Counted from the first letter of the stretch, positions 24,042-32,798 are shown. The stretch: 64,000 nt of DNA from Streptomyces sp. JJ38 (GCF_019303475.1 NZ_JABLSI010000003.1:62001-126000), one strand, 5' to 3'. The notes: generated from the letters alone by a model not told the origin. Made by a program: numbers and translations.

Positions 24042-24686
24042 ATGATGTCAATCAGTAACTCGGCTGACGGGGCGGACGAGCAGAACGGCGAGTCGGCGGC
24101 CGACCCGCTGGCGGACACGCTGCTGGACGCGGCGCGCGAGTCCATCGCCACGTTCGGGCTGCGCCGCCTCACCCTCACCGACATCGCCCGGCGTGCCGGA
24201 GTGAGCCGTCCGACCATCTACCGCCGCTGGCGGGACGTCGACACCCTCGTCGGCGACCTGCTGACCCGGGAGATGCGCACCGTCCTGCTCGCCGCCGTTC
24301 CGCACGCCACCGCCGAGGGGCACGACGGCCGCACCCGGCTCGTCGCCGGAGCCGCCCGCATCGTTCGCGCGCTGCGCCACCACGCCCTGCTCGCCCGCAT
24401 CCTCGACACCGAGCCGGAGCTGCTGGTCACCTACACCTTCCAGCGCCTCGGCTCCAGCCAGCGCAACGCCCTGGAGTTCGTCGGGGAGCAGGTGCGCGCC
24501 GGGCAGGCGGACGGCTCGATCCGCGCCGGGGAACCGGCCGCCCTGGCCCGCATGGTCATGCTCGTCGTCCAGACCACCGTCCAGTCCTGGCGGCTCGTCG
24601 ACGACGTCCTGCCGGAGGACCGGCTCGCCGCCGAACTGCGCCACATGCTCGACGCCTACCTCCGCCCCGAGGAGGGGACCCCGTGA
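24042..24686 (+). CDS. TetR/AcrR family transcriptional regulator
   Basis: 214 residues from the first of two tandem ATG codons (24042, 24045). A polar N-terminal tail is followed by a TetR DNA-binding domain: LLDAARESIATFGLRRLTLTDIARRAGVSRPTIYRRWRDVDTLVGDL is split over about residues 28-75, with helix-turn-helix core IARRAGVSRPTIYRRW. The helical ligand domain follows. Divergent from the FAD oxidase and overlapping glpD by GTGA, it probably represses the flanking glycerolipid genes. The ligand is unknown. Confidence 0.93.
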   Translation: MMSISNSADGADEQNGESAADPLADTLLDAARESIATFGLRRLTLTDIARRAGVSRPTIYRRWRDVDTLVGDLLTREMRTVLLAAVPHATAEGHDGRTRLVAGAARIVRALRHHALLARILDTEPELLVTYTFQRLGSSQRNALEFVGEQVRAGQADGSIRAGEPAALARMVMLVVQTTVQSWRLVDDVLPEDRLAAELRHMLDAYLRPEEGTP

Positions 24687-26215
24687 GCACCCCCGACCCC
24701 CGCACCTCCCTCAACGCCGCCCGGCGCACCCGCGAACTCCGCGAACTCGGCGAGCACCCGCACGTCGACCTCCTCGTCGTCGGCGGCGGCGTCACCGGCA
24801 CCGGCATCGCCCTCGACGCCGCGTCCCGCGGCCTGAGCGTCGTCCTCGCCGAGAAGCACGACCTGGCCTTCGGCACCAGCCGCTGGAGCTCCAAGCTGGT
24901 CCACGGCGGTCTGCGCTACCTCGCCACCGGCCAGCTCGGCATCGCCCACGAGAGCGCCCGTGAACGGCACCTCCTCATCACCCGCACCGCGCCCCACCTC
25001 GTCCGCGCGCTGCCGATGCTGCTGCCGCTCCACGACGCCGTCGGCCGCCTCGACTCGGCCGTCCTGCGCGCGGGCTTCCTCCTCGGCGACGCACTGCGGC
25101 TGAGCGCGGGCACCCCCGGGCGCACCCTCCCCGCCGCCCGCCGCGTCTCCCGCCGCCGCGCCCTGGACCTCGCCCCCGGGCTGCGCCCCGAGGGGCTGCG
25201 CGGCGGCCACCTCGCCCACGACGGCCAGCTCGTCGACGACGCCCGGCTCGTCGTCGCCCTCGCCCGCACCGCCGCCGGGCACGGCGCCCGCGTCCTCACC
25301 CGCTGCGGCGCCGAGGAACTGCGCGGCGACAGCGCCGTCCTGCGCGACGAGCTGACCGGAGAGCGGCTGGAGATCCGGGCCCGCGCCGTCGTCAACGCCA
25401 CCGGTGTCTGGGCCGGGCAGCTCGTGCCCGACGTGCGGCTGAGCCCCAGCCGGGGCAGCCACCTCGTCCTGCCCGGGGAGGTCTTCGGCGGCCTCCGCAG
25501 CGCCCTGACCATCCCCATCCCCCGCGGCCGGGGCCGCTTCGCCCTCGTCCTCCCGCAGCCGGACGGCCGCGTCTACGCCGGGCTGACCGACGAACCCCAG
25601 GACGGCCCGGTGCCCGACGTGCCCACCGCGCCCGAGGACGACGTCACCTTTCTCCTCGACGCCGTCAACACCGTCCTGGCCCGCCCGCTGACCCGCGCCG
25701 ACGTCCTGGGGACCTTCGCCGGGCTGCGCCCCCTGCTCCGGGCCCGCGGCGGCGACACCGCCGACCTCTCCCGCAAGCATGCCGTCCTCACCTCGGCGGA
25801 CGGGGTGATCACCGTCGTCGGCGGCAAGCTCACCACGTACCGGCGCATGGCCGAGGACGCCGTCGACACCGCCGCCGCCAACGCCGCCCTCCCGGTGCGG
25901 CCCTGCCGTACCCGCAACCTCCCGCTCGTCGGCGCCGGCGCGCCCACCGGGCCGGAGGCGTCCGCGCCCGCCCGCCTGGTGGCCCGCTACGGCACCGAGG
26001 CCCGGGCCGTCCTCGCCGAGGCGGCGGGCCGCCCCGACCTCCTCGAACCCGTCGCCGCCGGGATCACCGGGGCCGAGCTGCGCTTCGCCGTCCGCCACGA
26101 GGGCGCCCTCGACGAGGCCGACCTCCTCGAACGCCGCACCCGCGTGGCCCTGGTCCCCGAAGACCGCGAGGCAGCCCGGGCCGCCGCCCGCGCTCTCCTG
26201 ACGGAGGACGGATGA
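24683..26215 (+). CDS. glpD: Glycerol-3-phosphate dehydrogenase (FAD), GlpD-like
   Basis: 510-residue flavoenzyme oxidising sn-glycerol-3-phosphate to dihydroxyacetone phosphate at the membrane. GTG start overlaps the tetR stop, with GAGGAGGGG upstream. Rossmann FAD motif VVGGGVTGTGIALDAASRG, then FGTSRWSSKLVHGGLRYL, NATGVWA and VITVVGGKLTTYRRMAEDAVD, followed by the C-terminal helical domain. DHAP is also the acceptor of alkyl-DHAP-synthase-type enzymes, so the FAD oxidase, lipid kinase and GlpD form a coherent neighbourhood. Streptomyces genomes often carry more than one GlpD; this may be a paralogue. Confidence 0.93.
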   Translation: MSTPDPRTSLNAARRTRELRELGEHPHVDLLVVGGGVTGTGIALDAASRGLSVVLAEKHDLAFGTSRWSSKLVHGGLRYLATGQLGIAHESARERHLLITRTAPHLVRALPMLLPLHDAVGRLDSAVLRAGFLLGDALRLSAGTPGRTLPAARRVSRRRALDLAPGLRPEGLRGGHLAHDGQLVDDARLVVALARTAAGHGARVLTRCGAEELRGDSAVLRDELTGERLEIRARAVVNATGVWAGQLVPDVRLSPSRGSHLVLPGEVFGGLRSALTIPIPRGRGRFALVLPQPDGRVYAGLTDEPQDGPVPDVPTAPEDDVTFLLDAVNTVLARPLTRADVLGTFAGLRPLLRARGGDTADLSRKHAVLTSADGVITVVGGKLTTYRRMAEDAVDTAAANAALPVRPCRTRNLPLVGAGAPTGPEASAPARLVARYGTEARAVLAEAAGRPDLLEPVAAGITGAELRFAVRHEGALDEADLLERRTRVALVPEDREAARAAARALLTEDG

Positions 26216-26359
26216 ACGTCTTGTGTGAGCGGTTGACGGCCTGCTGGAGCCGCGCCACTGTCCGGCGTGGCGGGTGTCCGCGGCGCCCGGCCCAGCACTA
26301 CGCTGCGGCAGGTGGAGAGCCCAGACACCCCCGTTGCCCCGCAGGAGGGGCGGGCCGGC

Positions 26360-27046
26360 ATGACATCACCGTCCGCTCCGCCCGACGGCGCGGACGGCTC
26401 GTCCGACGAGCCCCTGCGGGTTTTCGTGCTGTCCGGGTCCTCCCGCGAGGCTTCGGTGAACTCCCGCCTTGCCCGTCTGACGGCGCGTCTCGTCGCCCGG
26501 AGGGGTGTCGAAACGGAGTTCGCGACCGTCCGTGACACCGTCCTGCCGGTCTACGACGGCGACGACGAGGCCGCCCACGGGCCCCCGGAGCCGGCGGCGG
26601 TCCTTCGCGACCGGATCCGGCAGGCGGACGCGATGGTCATCGCCTCCCCCGAGTACAACGCGTCGGTGCCCGGCGTGGTGAAGAACGCCGTGGACTGGGT
26701 CTCCCGGTTCCGCCCACAGCCGTTCAAGGACAAGCAGACCCTGCTGGTCTCCGCCTCTCCCTCGCTGGTCGGGGGCAACCGGGGCCTGTGGGCGCTGCGT
26801 GTCCCACTGGAGCATCTCGGTGCGCGTGTCTACCCGGACATGTTCAGCCTGGCCGAGGCGCATCAGGCCTTCGCGGAGAGCGGCGACCTCCACGACCAGG
26901 GGCTGCAGGAGCGGCTCACGTCCACGGTGGACTGCTTTCTCGAACTCGTCGAGGCCGACGTGCGCTACCCCGCGCTCCGGCACCGCTGGTACGAGTTCCC
27001 CGGCGACCGCTCCGACGCCCCCGTGACACTGCGCGCCGAGGGCTGA
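26360..27046 (+). CDS. NADPH-dependent FMN reductase family protein
   Basis: Flavodoxin-fold reductase of 228 residues from the ATG at 26360 (GCAGGAGG upstream). FVLSGSSREASVNSRLA is the FMN phosphate loop, MVIASPEYNASVPGVVKNAVDW the second flavin loop typical of SsuE/ArsH/ChrR-type enzymes, and SASPSLVGG follows. It probably reduces quinones, chromate or azo compounds with NADPH; the physiological substrate is not visible. It starts about 145 bases after glpD and lies 3 bases before the VOC gene, so the two are co-transcribed. Confidence 0.9.
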   Translation: MTSPSAPPDGADGSSDEPLRVFVLSGSSREASVNSRLARLTARLVARRGVETEFATVRDTVLPVYDGDDEAAHGPPEPAAVLRDRIRQADAMVIASPEYNASVPGVVKNAVDWVSRFRPQPFKDKQTLLVSASPSLVGGNRGLWALRVPLEHLGARVYPDMFSLAEAHQAFAESGDLHDQGLQERLTSTVDCFLELVEADVRYPALRHRWYEFPGDRSDAPVTLRAEG

Positions 27047-27049
27047 GGG

Positions 27050-27445
27050 ATGGCGTTCCCCTCCGGTGTGGAGCTGACCCACATCCTGGTCGTCGGGGAC
27101 CTGGACCGTTCCCACGCCTTCTACCGGGACGTCGTCGGCGCCGAGTCCGTCCGGGAGTACGGCGGCACCAGTGCCGTGCTGCGGCTGGCGGGGACGTGGC
27201 TGCTGCTGGTCACCGGCGGCGGGCCGACGCCGGACAAGCCGGGTGTGTTCTTCGCCCCGCCGTCCGATCCGGCGAGGGTCTCCCACGCGATGACCTTCCG
27301 TGTCGAGGACTGCCGGGGCGCCTATGCCACCCTCCGTTCCCGGGGGGCGGAGTTCCTGACCGCCCCCGTCGACAGGGGCGGGGAGGTCCGCTGCTTCTTC
27401 CGGGATCCGGACGGGCACCTGCTGGAGCTGAGCGAGGTCCGCTGA
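27050..27445 (+). CDS. VOC (glyoxalase/bleomycin resistance) family protein
   Basis: 131-residue single-module vicinal-oxygen-chelate protein: ELTHILVVGDLDRSHAFYRDVVGAE (first beta-alpha-beta-beta-beta unit) and VRCFFRDPDGHLLELSEV (second unit with the metal-ligand Glu). It could be a dioxygenase, a lyase or a resistance protein; sequence alone does not decide. Co-transcribed with the FMN reductase. It is the last chromosomal gene before the integrated element. Confidence 0.9.
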   Translation: MAFPSGVELTHILVVGDLDRSHAFYRDVVGAESVREYGGTSAVLRLAGTWLLLVTGGGPTPDKPGVFFAPPSDPARVSHAMTFRVEDCRGAYATLRSRGAEFLTAPVDRGGEVRCFFRDPDGHLLELSEVR

Positions 27446-27633
27446 GGGACGGTCGCCTCTGCGGTGGTGCGCGACGGCCTGCCCTTCCCACTCCGGCGAC
27501 AGGCGACGTCGAGCAGGACACGCTCCCCGGGGACGTGACCCTGAGCAGCTGTTGTCCTCCCGCGCGGGATCCATGCGTTTCACGTCTGTCCCGGGGAAGG
27601 TTCCAGGGACCTTCCGCTCGCAGGGGCAGAGGT

Positions 27634-27677
27634 GGCCCTGACCAGCGCTGAAAGGAACGAAAGCGCTGGTCAGGGCC
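27634..27677. terminator. Strong terminator behind the sdaA tail / end of integrase gene
   Basis: A 16-base arm GGCCCTGACCAGCGCT is repeated exactly inverted at 27662-27677 with a 12-base A-rich loop. It lies 6 bases beyond the TAG at 27684. It was probably the native sdaA terminator, now also serving the integrase, and stops transcripts from the VOC side. Confidence 0.85.
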
Positions 27678-27683
27678 CATCCG

Positions 27684-27746
27684 CTAACACTCGATGATGT
27701 TCACCGCGAGGCCGCCGCGGGCGGTCTCCTTGTACTTGACGGACAT
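27684..27746 (-). other. Displaced 3' tail of L-serine dehydratase gene (probable att site)
   Basis: On the minus strand these bases read M-SVKYKETARGGLAVNIIEC-stop. This is what I recall as the C-terminus of bacterial L-serine dehydratases (SdaA), including the terminal Cys known to reach into the active site of this iron-sulphur enzyme. No other part of sdaA is present here. The frame is continuous with the integrase gene. I infer that the element inserted in the 3' end of sdaA, carries a replacement tail at its other end, and left this original tail here. The exact core length is unknown. Confidence 0.75.
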
Positions 27747-29120
27747 GTCCGCCCCCTGTCGCGCTATGCCTTTGACCTGCATGTTCGAGGGTATCCGAGG
27801 GGTACTCGGCACCGGCAGGGACTTCTCAGGGACTTTCGGCCGCGAGGGACCTTGCAGCCAGGCGTCCATGGCGGCGAGGCCGCGCTGCCCCGCACCGGGC
27901 ATGAAGTGAGCGTAGTGGTCGAGCGTGACCTTCGGCGTCGAGTGCCCGAGCCACTTGGAGAGGCTGACGATCGACTCGCCGGCCTCCAGCTGCACGCTCG
28001 CGTACGTGTGGCGGAGGACGTGGAACATGTCCTCGCGCGGAGCGGCGTAGCGCGGTACCCGACGAACCCGGTTGCCGTCGTGTCGCACCTTCTCGCCCAC
28101 TGGCTTGATCAGCCCGGCGGCGGCGAGCGCACGCTTCCAGCTGCGGTCGTTCCAGGTGCGGTAGTAGATGCGGTTGCCGTGCGAAGAGGTGAGGATCAGG
28201 TCGACGGTGATCGGCTTCCGTTGACGCTCCTCGAGCGCGGTGGACGGAGCCTCGGGGTTCCGCCACGGGAGCGTGCAGGGAGTCGACGGGAACCGGCGGA
28301 AGTGAGAGCGCGCCCTCACCGCCAGGTTGGCCGGCAGCGGGACATCGCGGATCTTGCGCCCCTTGGGGAGCGAGAAGTAAGGGCGTCCCTTGATGTCCCA
28401 CCTGAGCTGGCGGCGGACGTGAACGACGCCAGCCTCGAAGTCGAAATCCTCCTCGGCGAGACCGAACGCTTCGCCTTGGCGCAGCCCGAGGCCGATGCCG
28501 AGGTCCACCGCGATCTGGTAGCGGTCCTGCAGCTCCGCGCGGACGGTATCGACGACCTCCCTCGACCACGCCTTCGCCTTGCTGTCGGTCGCACGCGGCG
28601 GCTTGACGCTGTTCTTGGCCTTCATCGGGTTGCGGAGCAGGCGTTGGTCGTCGACGGCACTCCCGAGTATCGACGACAGATGCCCCCAGATCACCTCCGC
28701 TGTCGACTCCTCCACCCTCGCGAGGAGCGCGGCCTTGAAGGTCCGCAGAGCCGAGGCGTCGATCTCGCGCAGTGCGTAGTCGCCCATCAACGGGATGATG
28801 TGGTTCCAGATGCGGCTGCGCATCGGGTCCGCCGTCGAGGGCTCGTCGGACCGGCCGGCCCACCAGTGGTCGACGATGTAGTCGGCGAGAAGGATCTCCC
28901 CCTTGCGGGGATCGACGAATTCGCCACGGCTGGAGTCGGTCTTGGCGCTCGCGAGCCACCGTTTGGCGTCCTCGCTCGTCTCGAACGACCGGTCCTGGAT
29001 GCCGGGAATGCCCTTGACCCGGTAGCGCTTGCCGGTGCCGTAGATCGCTGTCCGCTCCCGCTTCCCGGTCACCTTGTCGGGGCGCTTCTTCAGCCATCGG
29101 TCCTCTATGTAACCCGCCAT
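27684..29120 (-). CDS. int: Tyrosine site-specific integrase of the element
   Basis: 478-residue phage-type tyrosine recombinase that integrates and excises the element. An N-terminal AP2-like/arm-binding segment (KGIPGIQDRSFETSEDAKRWL) is followed by the SAM-like core-binding domain (about 75-180) and the catalytic domain: GLRQGEAFGL (first Arg), HVLRHTYASVQL (His-x-x-Arg), WLGHSTPKVTLDHYAH (His and nucleophile Tyr). The last 20 residues are the sdaA-like tail, so the gene ends within its own attachment site. A PVPSTPRIPS linker precedes the tail. The native stop in the circular form would depend on the attP sequence. Downstream of the excisionase gene. Confidence 0.93.
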   Translation of the reverse strand: MAGYIEDRWLKKRPDKVTGKRERTAIYGTGKRYRVKGIPGIQDRSFETSEDAKRWLASAKTDSSRGEFVDPRKGEILLADYIVDHWWAGRSDEPSTADPMRSRIWNHIIPLMGDYALREIDASALRTFKAALLARVEESTAEVIWGHLSSILGSAVDDQRLLRNPMKAKNSVKPPRATDSKAKAWSREVVDTVRAELQDRYQIAVDLGIGLGLRQGEAFGLAEEDFDFEAGVVHVRRQLRWDIKGRPYFSLPKGRKIRDVPLPANLAVRARSHFRRFPSTPCTLPWRNPEAPSTALEERQRKPITVDLILTSSHGNRIYYRTWNDRSWKRALAAAGLIKPVGEKVRHDGNRVRRVPRYAAPREDMFHVLRHTYASVQLEAGESIVSLSKWLGHSTPKVTLDHYAHFMPGAGQRGLAAMDAWLQGPSRPKVPEKSLPVPSTPRIPSNMQVKGIARQGADMSVKYKETARGGLAVNIIEC

Positions 29121-29239
29121 GACGGGGCCCTCCAGTGGTACGTGATCATGAACTGGTCAGTGCCAACACGTCCTGCGGCACGTTCCAATCCACGTTTCGA
29201 GGATCTCTTTCGGGGAGCGCGGACGCGGGAGCCGCCGTG

Positions 29240-29506
29240 TCACCTTGCTGTCCTCGAGCGCCGTTGCGGCTTCCGGTTCAGCGGGTCGAGGGCACGGTTG
29301 GAACGGGAATCCGCTCGCTCCTGGTCGCAGACCCACTCGTCGAGCGCCGTGATCCGGTACATCACGCGCCGCCCCATGCGGAAGCTGGGCGGACCCTGTC
29401 GGCGGTGTCGCCAGACGTACAGCGTGTTGGGGGAGATGCCGAGGTACTCGGCGGCCCTCGGGAGGTTCAGGAAGGCAGTCTCTTGTGCTCCGCTCGGCTC
29501 AGGCAT
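29240..29506 (-). CDS. xis: Excisionase-type helix-turn-helix protein (MerR/HTH_17)
   Basis: 88 residues with one helix-turn-helix unit: FLNLPRAAEYLGISPNTLYVWRHR, then GRRVMYRITALDEWV, the classic HTH_17 excisionase pattern. The tail is basic. Located 119 bases upstream of int on the same strand, the usual xis-int order in actinomycete integrative elements. It probably bends DNA at the att site to promote excision. Confidence 0.85.
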   Translation of the reverse strand: MPEPSGAQETAFLNLPRAAEYLGISPNTLYVWRHRRQGPPSFRMGRRVMYRITALDEWVCDQERADSRSNRALDPLNRKPQRRSRTAR

Positions 29507-29923
29507 GGGTCGACTCCTGTCGTGTGTGGCGATGACAGGACGAGATTCCAGAGAAAGGGCGAGTTGGGCGAACCGGATTCTTGAGATAGAGGGGGCGGCA
29601 CTGAGGTGGAACTTGTGATGCCGTAGCAGCTGACGGTGGTTGTCGGCTGCGCCAAGGCTGAGGCATGGGATGTGTAAACGAGGGCGGGGCCGAACGCTGA
29701 ACGGCAGGAGCCTCGCGGGGAGTTAGGACTACGAGCGGTGGAGCGTTTCGCCGTGGGTGAAGGCGAGCTCGGTGATGGCCAAGGACCTAGAGAAGCCCTA
29801 TTCTTGCTGTTCAGAGGCACGTCTCGCCTGCGTGACCACCCGTCGGGCAGCTCGCTTCACGAAAGCGCGAGCTTAGCGGTCAAACTGCGGGGCGGCGCAG
29901 AACTGACCCAGAACGGAGACGCC
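29507..29923. other. 417-base upstream region, no convincing gene
   Basis: It should contain the xis-int promoter (minus) and that of the interrupted nuclease gene (plus). GCTCGC-N11-GCGAGC-like dyad symmetry lies near 29850-29873. Base composition is more balanced than in flanking genes. No ORF here has family resemblance. Confidence 0.35.
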
Positions 29924-30025
29924 GTGACGGACCTCCCCGATGAGGGCCAGCCCATCGAAGCCGTATCGACGGTGTACAGCGGCACCACCTTCCGTTCTCG
30001 GCTCGAAGCCGACTGGGCCAGCACC

Positions 30026-30044
30026 CTAGCCTCGATCTTTCGTG
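30026..30044. repeat. Left target duplication CTAG and left terminal inverted repeat
   Basis: CTAG (30026-30029) followed by the 15-base end of the IS. It matches the opposite end with four differences. Confidence 0.85.
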
Positions 30045-31689
30045 ACGGGCCGTCGACGAAGTCGGTGGACCGTTTTCGTGTTCTGGGCTGAGGGCGGGCA
30101 GGGCGAGTGCCCGAGTGTCGTCTCGGGGTGGCGCCGGGTTCCACTTGCCCGGGTGGTGAGGTGCTGTCGTTGGGTCGGGGAGTTGGCTGGTCAGCCGGGG
30201 TTCGGTAGGAGTGCGAGCCGTTCGAGTGCGGTGGTGATGTGGCTGGTCCAGGGCCAGTGCTGGGCCAGGCGGAGGATTCGCCGGCGGCTGGTGGTCACGA
30301 GCTGTCCGGCCGCGGTGAACAGGCGAAGCCGCAGGCGGCGGGGCTCCCAGAGACGGGCCTTGCCGGTCAGCGCGAGCATCGGCATCCAGGCCAGCAGGTC
30401 GAGAGCGATCTGGACGATCTCCAGCCAGATCCGGTTCTGGGTGGTGCGGTGAAGGGGCAGGTTGCGCAGGCCGGTGGCCCGGGCGGCCCGGATGCGGTCC
30501 TCGGCTCTGGCCCGCAGTCGGTGACGGAGCTCGAGTTCGGCGATCGGCCGGCCGGTGGTGTTGGTGGCGAAGCAGGTCAGCCTCATGCCGTCCGCGTCCG
30601 TGAGTCTCAACTGGGCTCCGGGATGTGGTCGTTCCTTGCGGACGATCAACCGCATGCCCTTCGGCCAGCCGTCCAGGACATCGCCGGTGAGCTCGGCGAC
30701 CCAGGCCCCGTCCCGGACCTCGCCATCCGCTTCGACGGCCGGCGTCCAGGCCGAAGCGGGCACCTTCAGGACATGCTGGTGGATAGCCTCGGTGATCACC
30801 ATGCCGACCGAGTAGGACAGCCACCGCCCCCGCCGGGACAGCCAGGCCACGAAGTCGTGGGTGCCGCCCGCGGAATCCGTGCGGACCAGTGTCTTCCTGC
30901 CCCGACGGAACCTGGCCGGCAGTTGGGCCAGGGCGAGTTGGGCGGCGGTGATGTGGTCGGCGGCCGTGTTCGAGCCCGCGTTGCCCGGCCTGAGCAAAGC
31001 CGCGACCGGCTCCCCGGTGCCGCCCGGCCCGTGGTCGACGAATCCCATCAACGGATGATGCCCGTAAGTCCGCTTCCAGGTCGGCGCCGCGTCCTCCTTG
31101 CCCGAGTGGGCGACCACCAGCACACCGTCGAGGTCCACGGTCACCGTCCCGTCCGCATCAGGCGCGTGGCCGTCGGCCAGCTCCCAGACCCGCTGACGGG
31201 CTTCGGCCCGGGCCGAACGGATCGCTGCCAAAGCCTTCTCGCCGGAGGCGGCGAGGGCGTCAACGAGGCGCGAGACCGTGGGGTCGGAGGCGACCGGCCC
31301 GAACACGGCCGGCTCGGCCCGCAGCATGCCGACCTCCGCGAGGCAGTCCCCACCCAGCGCGACCGCCAGGGCCACGTCCAGCAGGATCTTGCCCGGATCG
31401 TGCACCGCCCGAGGCTTCCGCCACGGCGTCAGCGCCGCTGATATCGCGGTGTCCAGGCCGGCCTTGCGGACGGTCTCGACCAGCAGCACGCCCCCGGCCT
31501 GCGAGACCACCGCCCGTCCGCCGCCCTCGATACGAACACGCGGGTAGGACCCGATACGCTTCTTCACCTGGAGAGTGCTTCTTCCCTTGCGCCGACTTGG
31601 ACCCTAGACAAGTCCCATCGTTGCAGGTCAGGAGCACTCTCCGCTTATTTGGTCAAGCCTCGGACACCCCACCCCGTGAAAGCGCGAGG
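30030..31689 (-). mobile_element. IS1380-family insertion sequence, 1,660 bp, intact
   Basis: The ends are imperfect 15-base inverted repeats: CCTCGATCTTTCGTG at the left and, on the opposite strand at the right, CCTCGCGCTTTCACG. A CTAG target duplication flanks it (30026-30029 and 31690-31693). One complete transposase gene lies inside. Complete ends, an intact gene and a perfect duplication suggest a fairly recent insertion. Confidence 0.93.
30191..31567 (-). CDS. IS1380-family DDE transposase
   Basis: 458 residues starting MKKRIGSYPRV, the usual size for this family. Landmarks: VTVDLDGVLVVAHSGKEDA (first catalytic Asp region), PTWKRTYGHHPLMGFVDHG, RTDSAGGTHDFVAWL (second Asp region) and YxREGMD-like replacements further on. 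The C-terminal part has the LAWMPMLALTGKARLWEPRRLRLRLF block typical of Streptomyces copies. No frameshift or internal stop. The gene is opposite in strand to the nuclease gene it interrupts. Confidence 0.93.
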   Translation of the reverse strand: MKKRIGSYPRVRIEGGGRAVVSQAGGVLLVETVRKAGLDTAISAALTPWRKPRAVHDPGKILLDVALAVALGGDCLAEVGMLRAEPAVFGPVASDPTVSRLVDALAASGEKALAAIRSARAEARQRVWELADGHAPDADGTVTVDLDGVLVVAHSGKEDAAPTWKRTYGHHPLMGFVDHGPGGTGEPVAALLRPGNAGSNTAADHITAAQLALAQLPARFRRGRKTLVRTDSAGGTHDFVAWLSRRGRWLSYSVGMVITEAIHQHVLKVPASAWTPAVEADGEVRDGAWVAELTGDVLDGWPKGMRLIVRKERPHPGAQLRLTDADGMRLTCFATNTTGRPIAELELRHRLRARAEDRIRAARATGLRNLPLHRTTQNRIWLEIVQIALDLLAWMPMLALTGKARLWEPRRLRLRLFTAAGQLVTTSRRRILRLAQHWPWTSHITTALERLALLPNPG

Positions 31690-31693
31690 CTAG
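31675..31693. repeat. Right terminal inverted repeat and right target duplication CTAG
   Basis: CGTGAAAGCGCGAGG (31675-31689) followed by CTAG (31690-31693). Confidence 0.85.
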
Positions 31694-32420
31694 ACACCCA
31701 AGGCATCCTCTGGCAGTACGAGCCCGAGCAAATCACCTTGCCGTCAGGGGCGCGTTACCTGCCGGACTTCTGGCTGCCCGAGATCGGGACATGGCTTGAG
31801 GTCAAGGGGCCAGCCACCCCCCGCAAGGAGAAAGCCGTCGAGCTGGGCACGGCGCGTGCCTGCCGTTGCGACGGCCGCTGCACCTGCGCGTGGCCCGGTG
31901 GCGAGATGGTCCTCCTTGGCTGGGTCGCGGAACGCACCCACGGCGACATCAACGTGGCTCGCAGCCGCTCGGGCTACGCCAGCTGGGCCGCCGCTCACGG
32001 GCCCAGCGCGTACTTCGCGTTGTGCCCCTGGTGCGGGCTCAGACAGTGGATCACCCTGCGCCGTCCGTGGAAGTGCCGCGCCTGTCGCCGCAGTCTGGAA
32101 AGCGAGGAGCTGTACCAGCCCCACGACCGTGTGCTGCCCTTCGGGAGCGACTCGGGGTGGTCTCCTGCGGACACGGTGGCCATCCGCAGGGAGATCGCCG
32201 AACAGATAGCTGAGGCAGAGGCCGCCGACTCGGAGGACTCTCGCTCGGCGGCCCCGTACGAAGAGTGAGGGCGTTGGGCGCGCGATGCTCGCCCACTCGC
32301 GTGGTGAAGGTCAACCCTCGGCAGGCACCGACTGGGCGCCGCGCGGGCCTCTACCCCTCTCGCTGGCCTGCATCGAACACATGGGTAGGGTCGCGGTACC
32401 CGAGCTGGAGAGGTAGCCGC

Positions 32421-32747
32421 ATGGACCCCGAGATCGTAATCGCGCAGACGACGAGTGACGACGAGGAGCAGGCGAAGACCCTCGCCAGAGGCGCCGTTGA
32501 GAGCAAACTGGCGGCGGGCGTTCACATCGATGCGCCCATCACCGCCTTCTACTGGTGGCAGGGGGAGGTCGAAGCGGCTCAGGAGTGGCGGATCTCCTAC
32601 ATGACGTCGTCGGATCGCCTCCCCGCGCTGGAGGCATGGCTGCACGAGAGGCACCCGTACGACGTCCCCCAGTGGATCACGCTGCCGGTGACCGGAGGGT
32701 CGGAGGCGTACTTGTCCTGGGTCGTCGACGAGACGCGCCCGCGGTAA
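32421..32747 (+). CDS. CutA1-like divalent-ion tolerance protein
   Basis: 108 residues with the CutA1 ferredoxin-like trimer pattern: IVIAQTTSDDEEQAKTLARGAVESKLAAGVHI is split in two beta-alpha units, then ITAFYWWQGEVEAAQEW and the C-terminal HPYDVPQWITLPVTGGSEAYLSWV. Start at ATG 32421 with GGAGAGG 9 bases before. CutA proteins are linked to metal tolerance, but their true function is unsettled. Its presence on a mobile element as a single gene is not unusual in Streptomyces. No adjacent metal transporter. Confidence 0.9.
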   Translation: MDPEIVIAQTTSDDEEQAKTLARGAVESKLAAGVHIDAPITAFYWWQGEVEAAQEWRISYMTSSDRLPALEAWLHERHPYDVPQWITLPVTGGSEAYLSWVVDETRPR

Positions 32748-32798
32748 AGGTCTCCACTACAGCGTGTCGCCCTCACCGAGCCTGTGCGCTGGGACGCT

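Larger units (their letters stand above)
29924..32268 (+). pseudogene. PDDEXK-type nuclease-like gene split by an IS1380-family insertion
   Basis: Removing the 1,660-base IS and one CTAG copy joins 29924-30029 to 31694-32268 in frame, restoring a 226-residue protein (GTG start, GGAG upstream). Around the junction it reads RSRLEADWASTL / DTQGILWQYEPE. PDDEXK-like signature: Glu in RLEADWA, then YLPDFWLP and WLEVKGP; the second half has a CPWCG...CRAC zinc-ribbon-like pair. This resembles short restriction-endonuclease-fold proteins found on mobile elements. The 3' piece is still open and might be read from a promoter in the IS, but it would lack the first acidic residue. As it stands the gene is broken. 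Confidence 0.85.

Noticed and set aside
27446..27683. tRNA gene as integration site near the integrase
   Set aside because: I find no cloverleaf-forming sequence or CCA end there; the sdaA-like tail is a better candidate.
29467..29820. 117-codon minus-strand frame upstream of xis
   Set aside because: Ser/Pro-rich composition without start signals, and it overlaps xis in another frame; looks non-coding.
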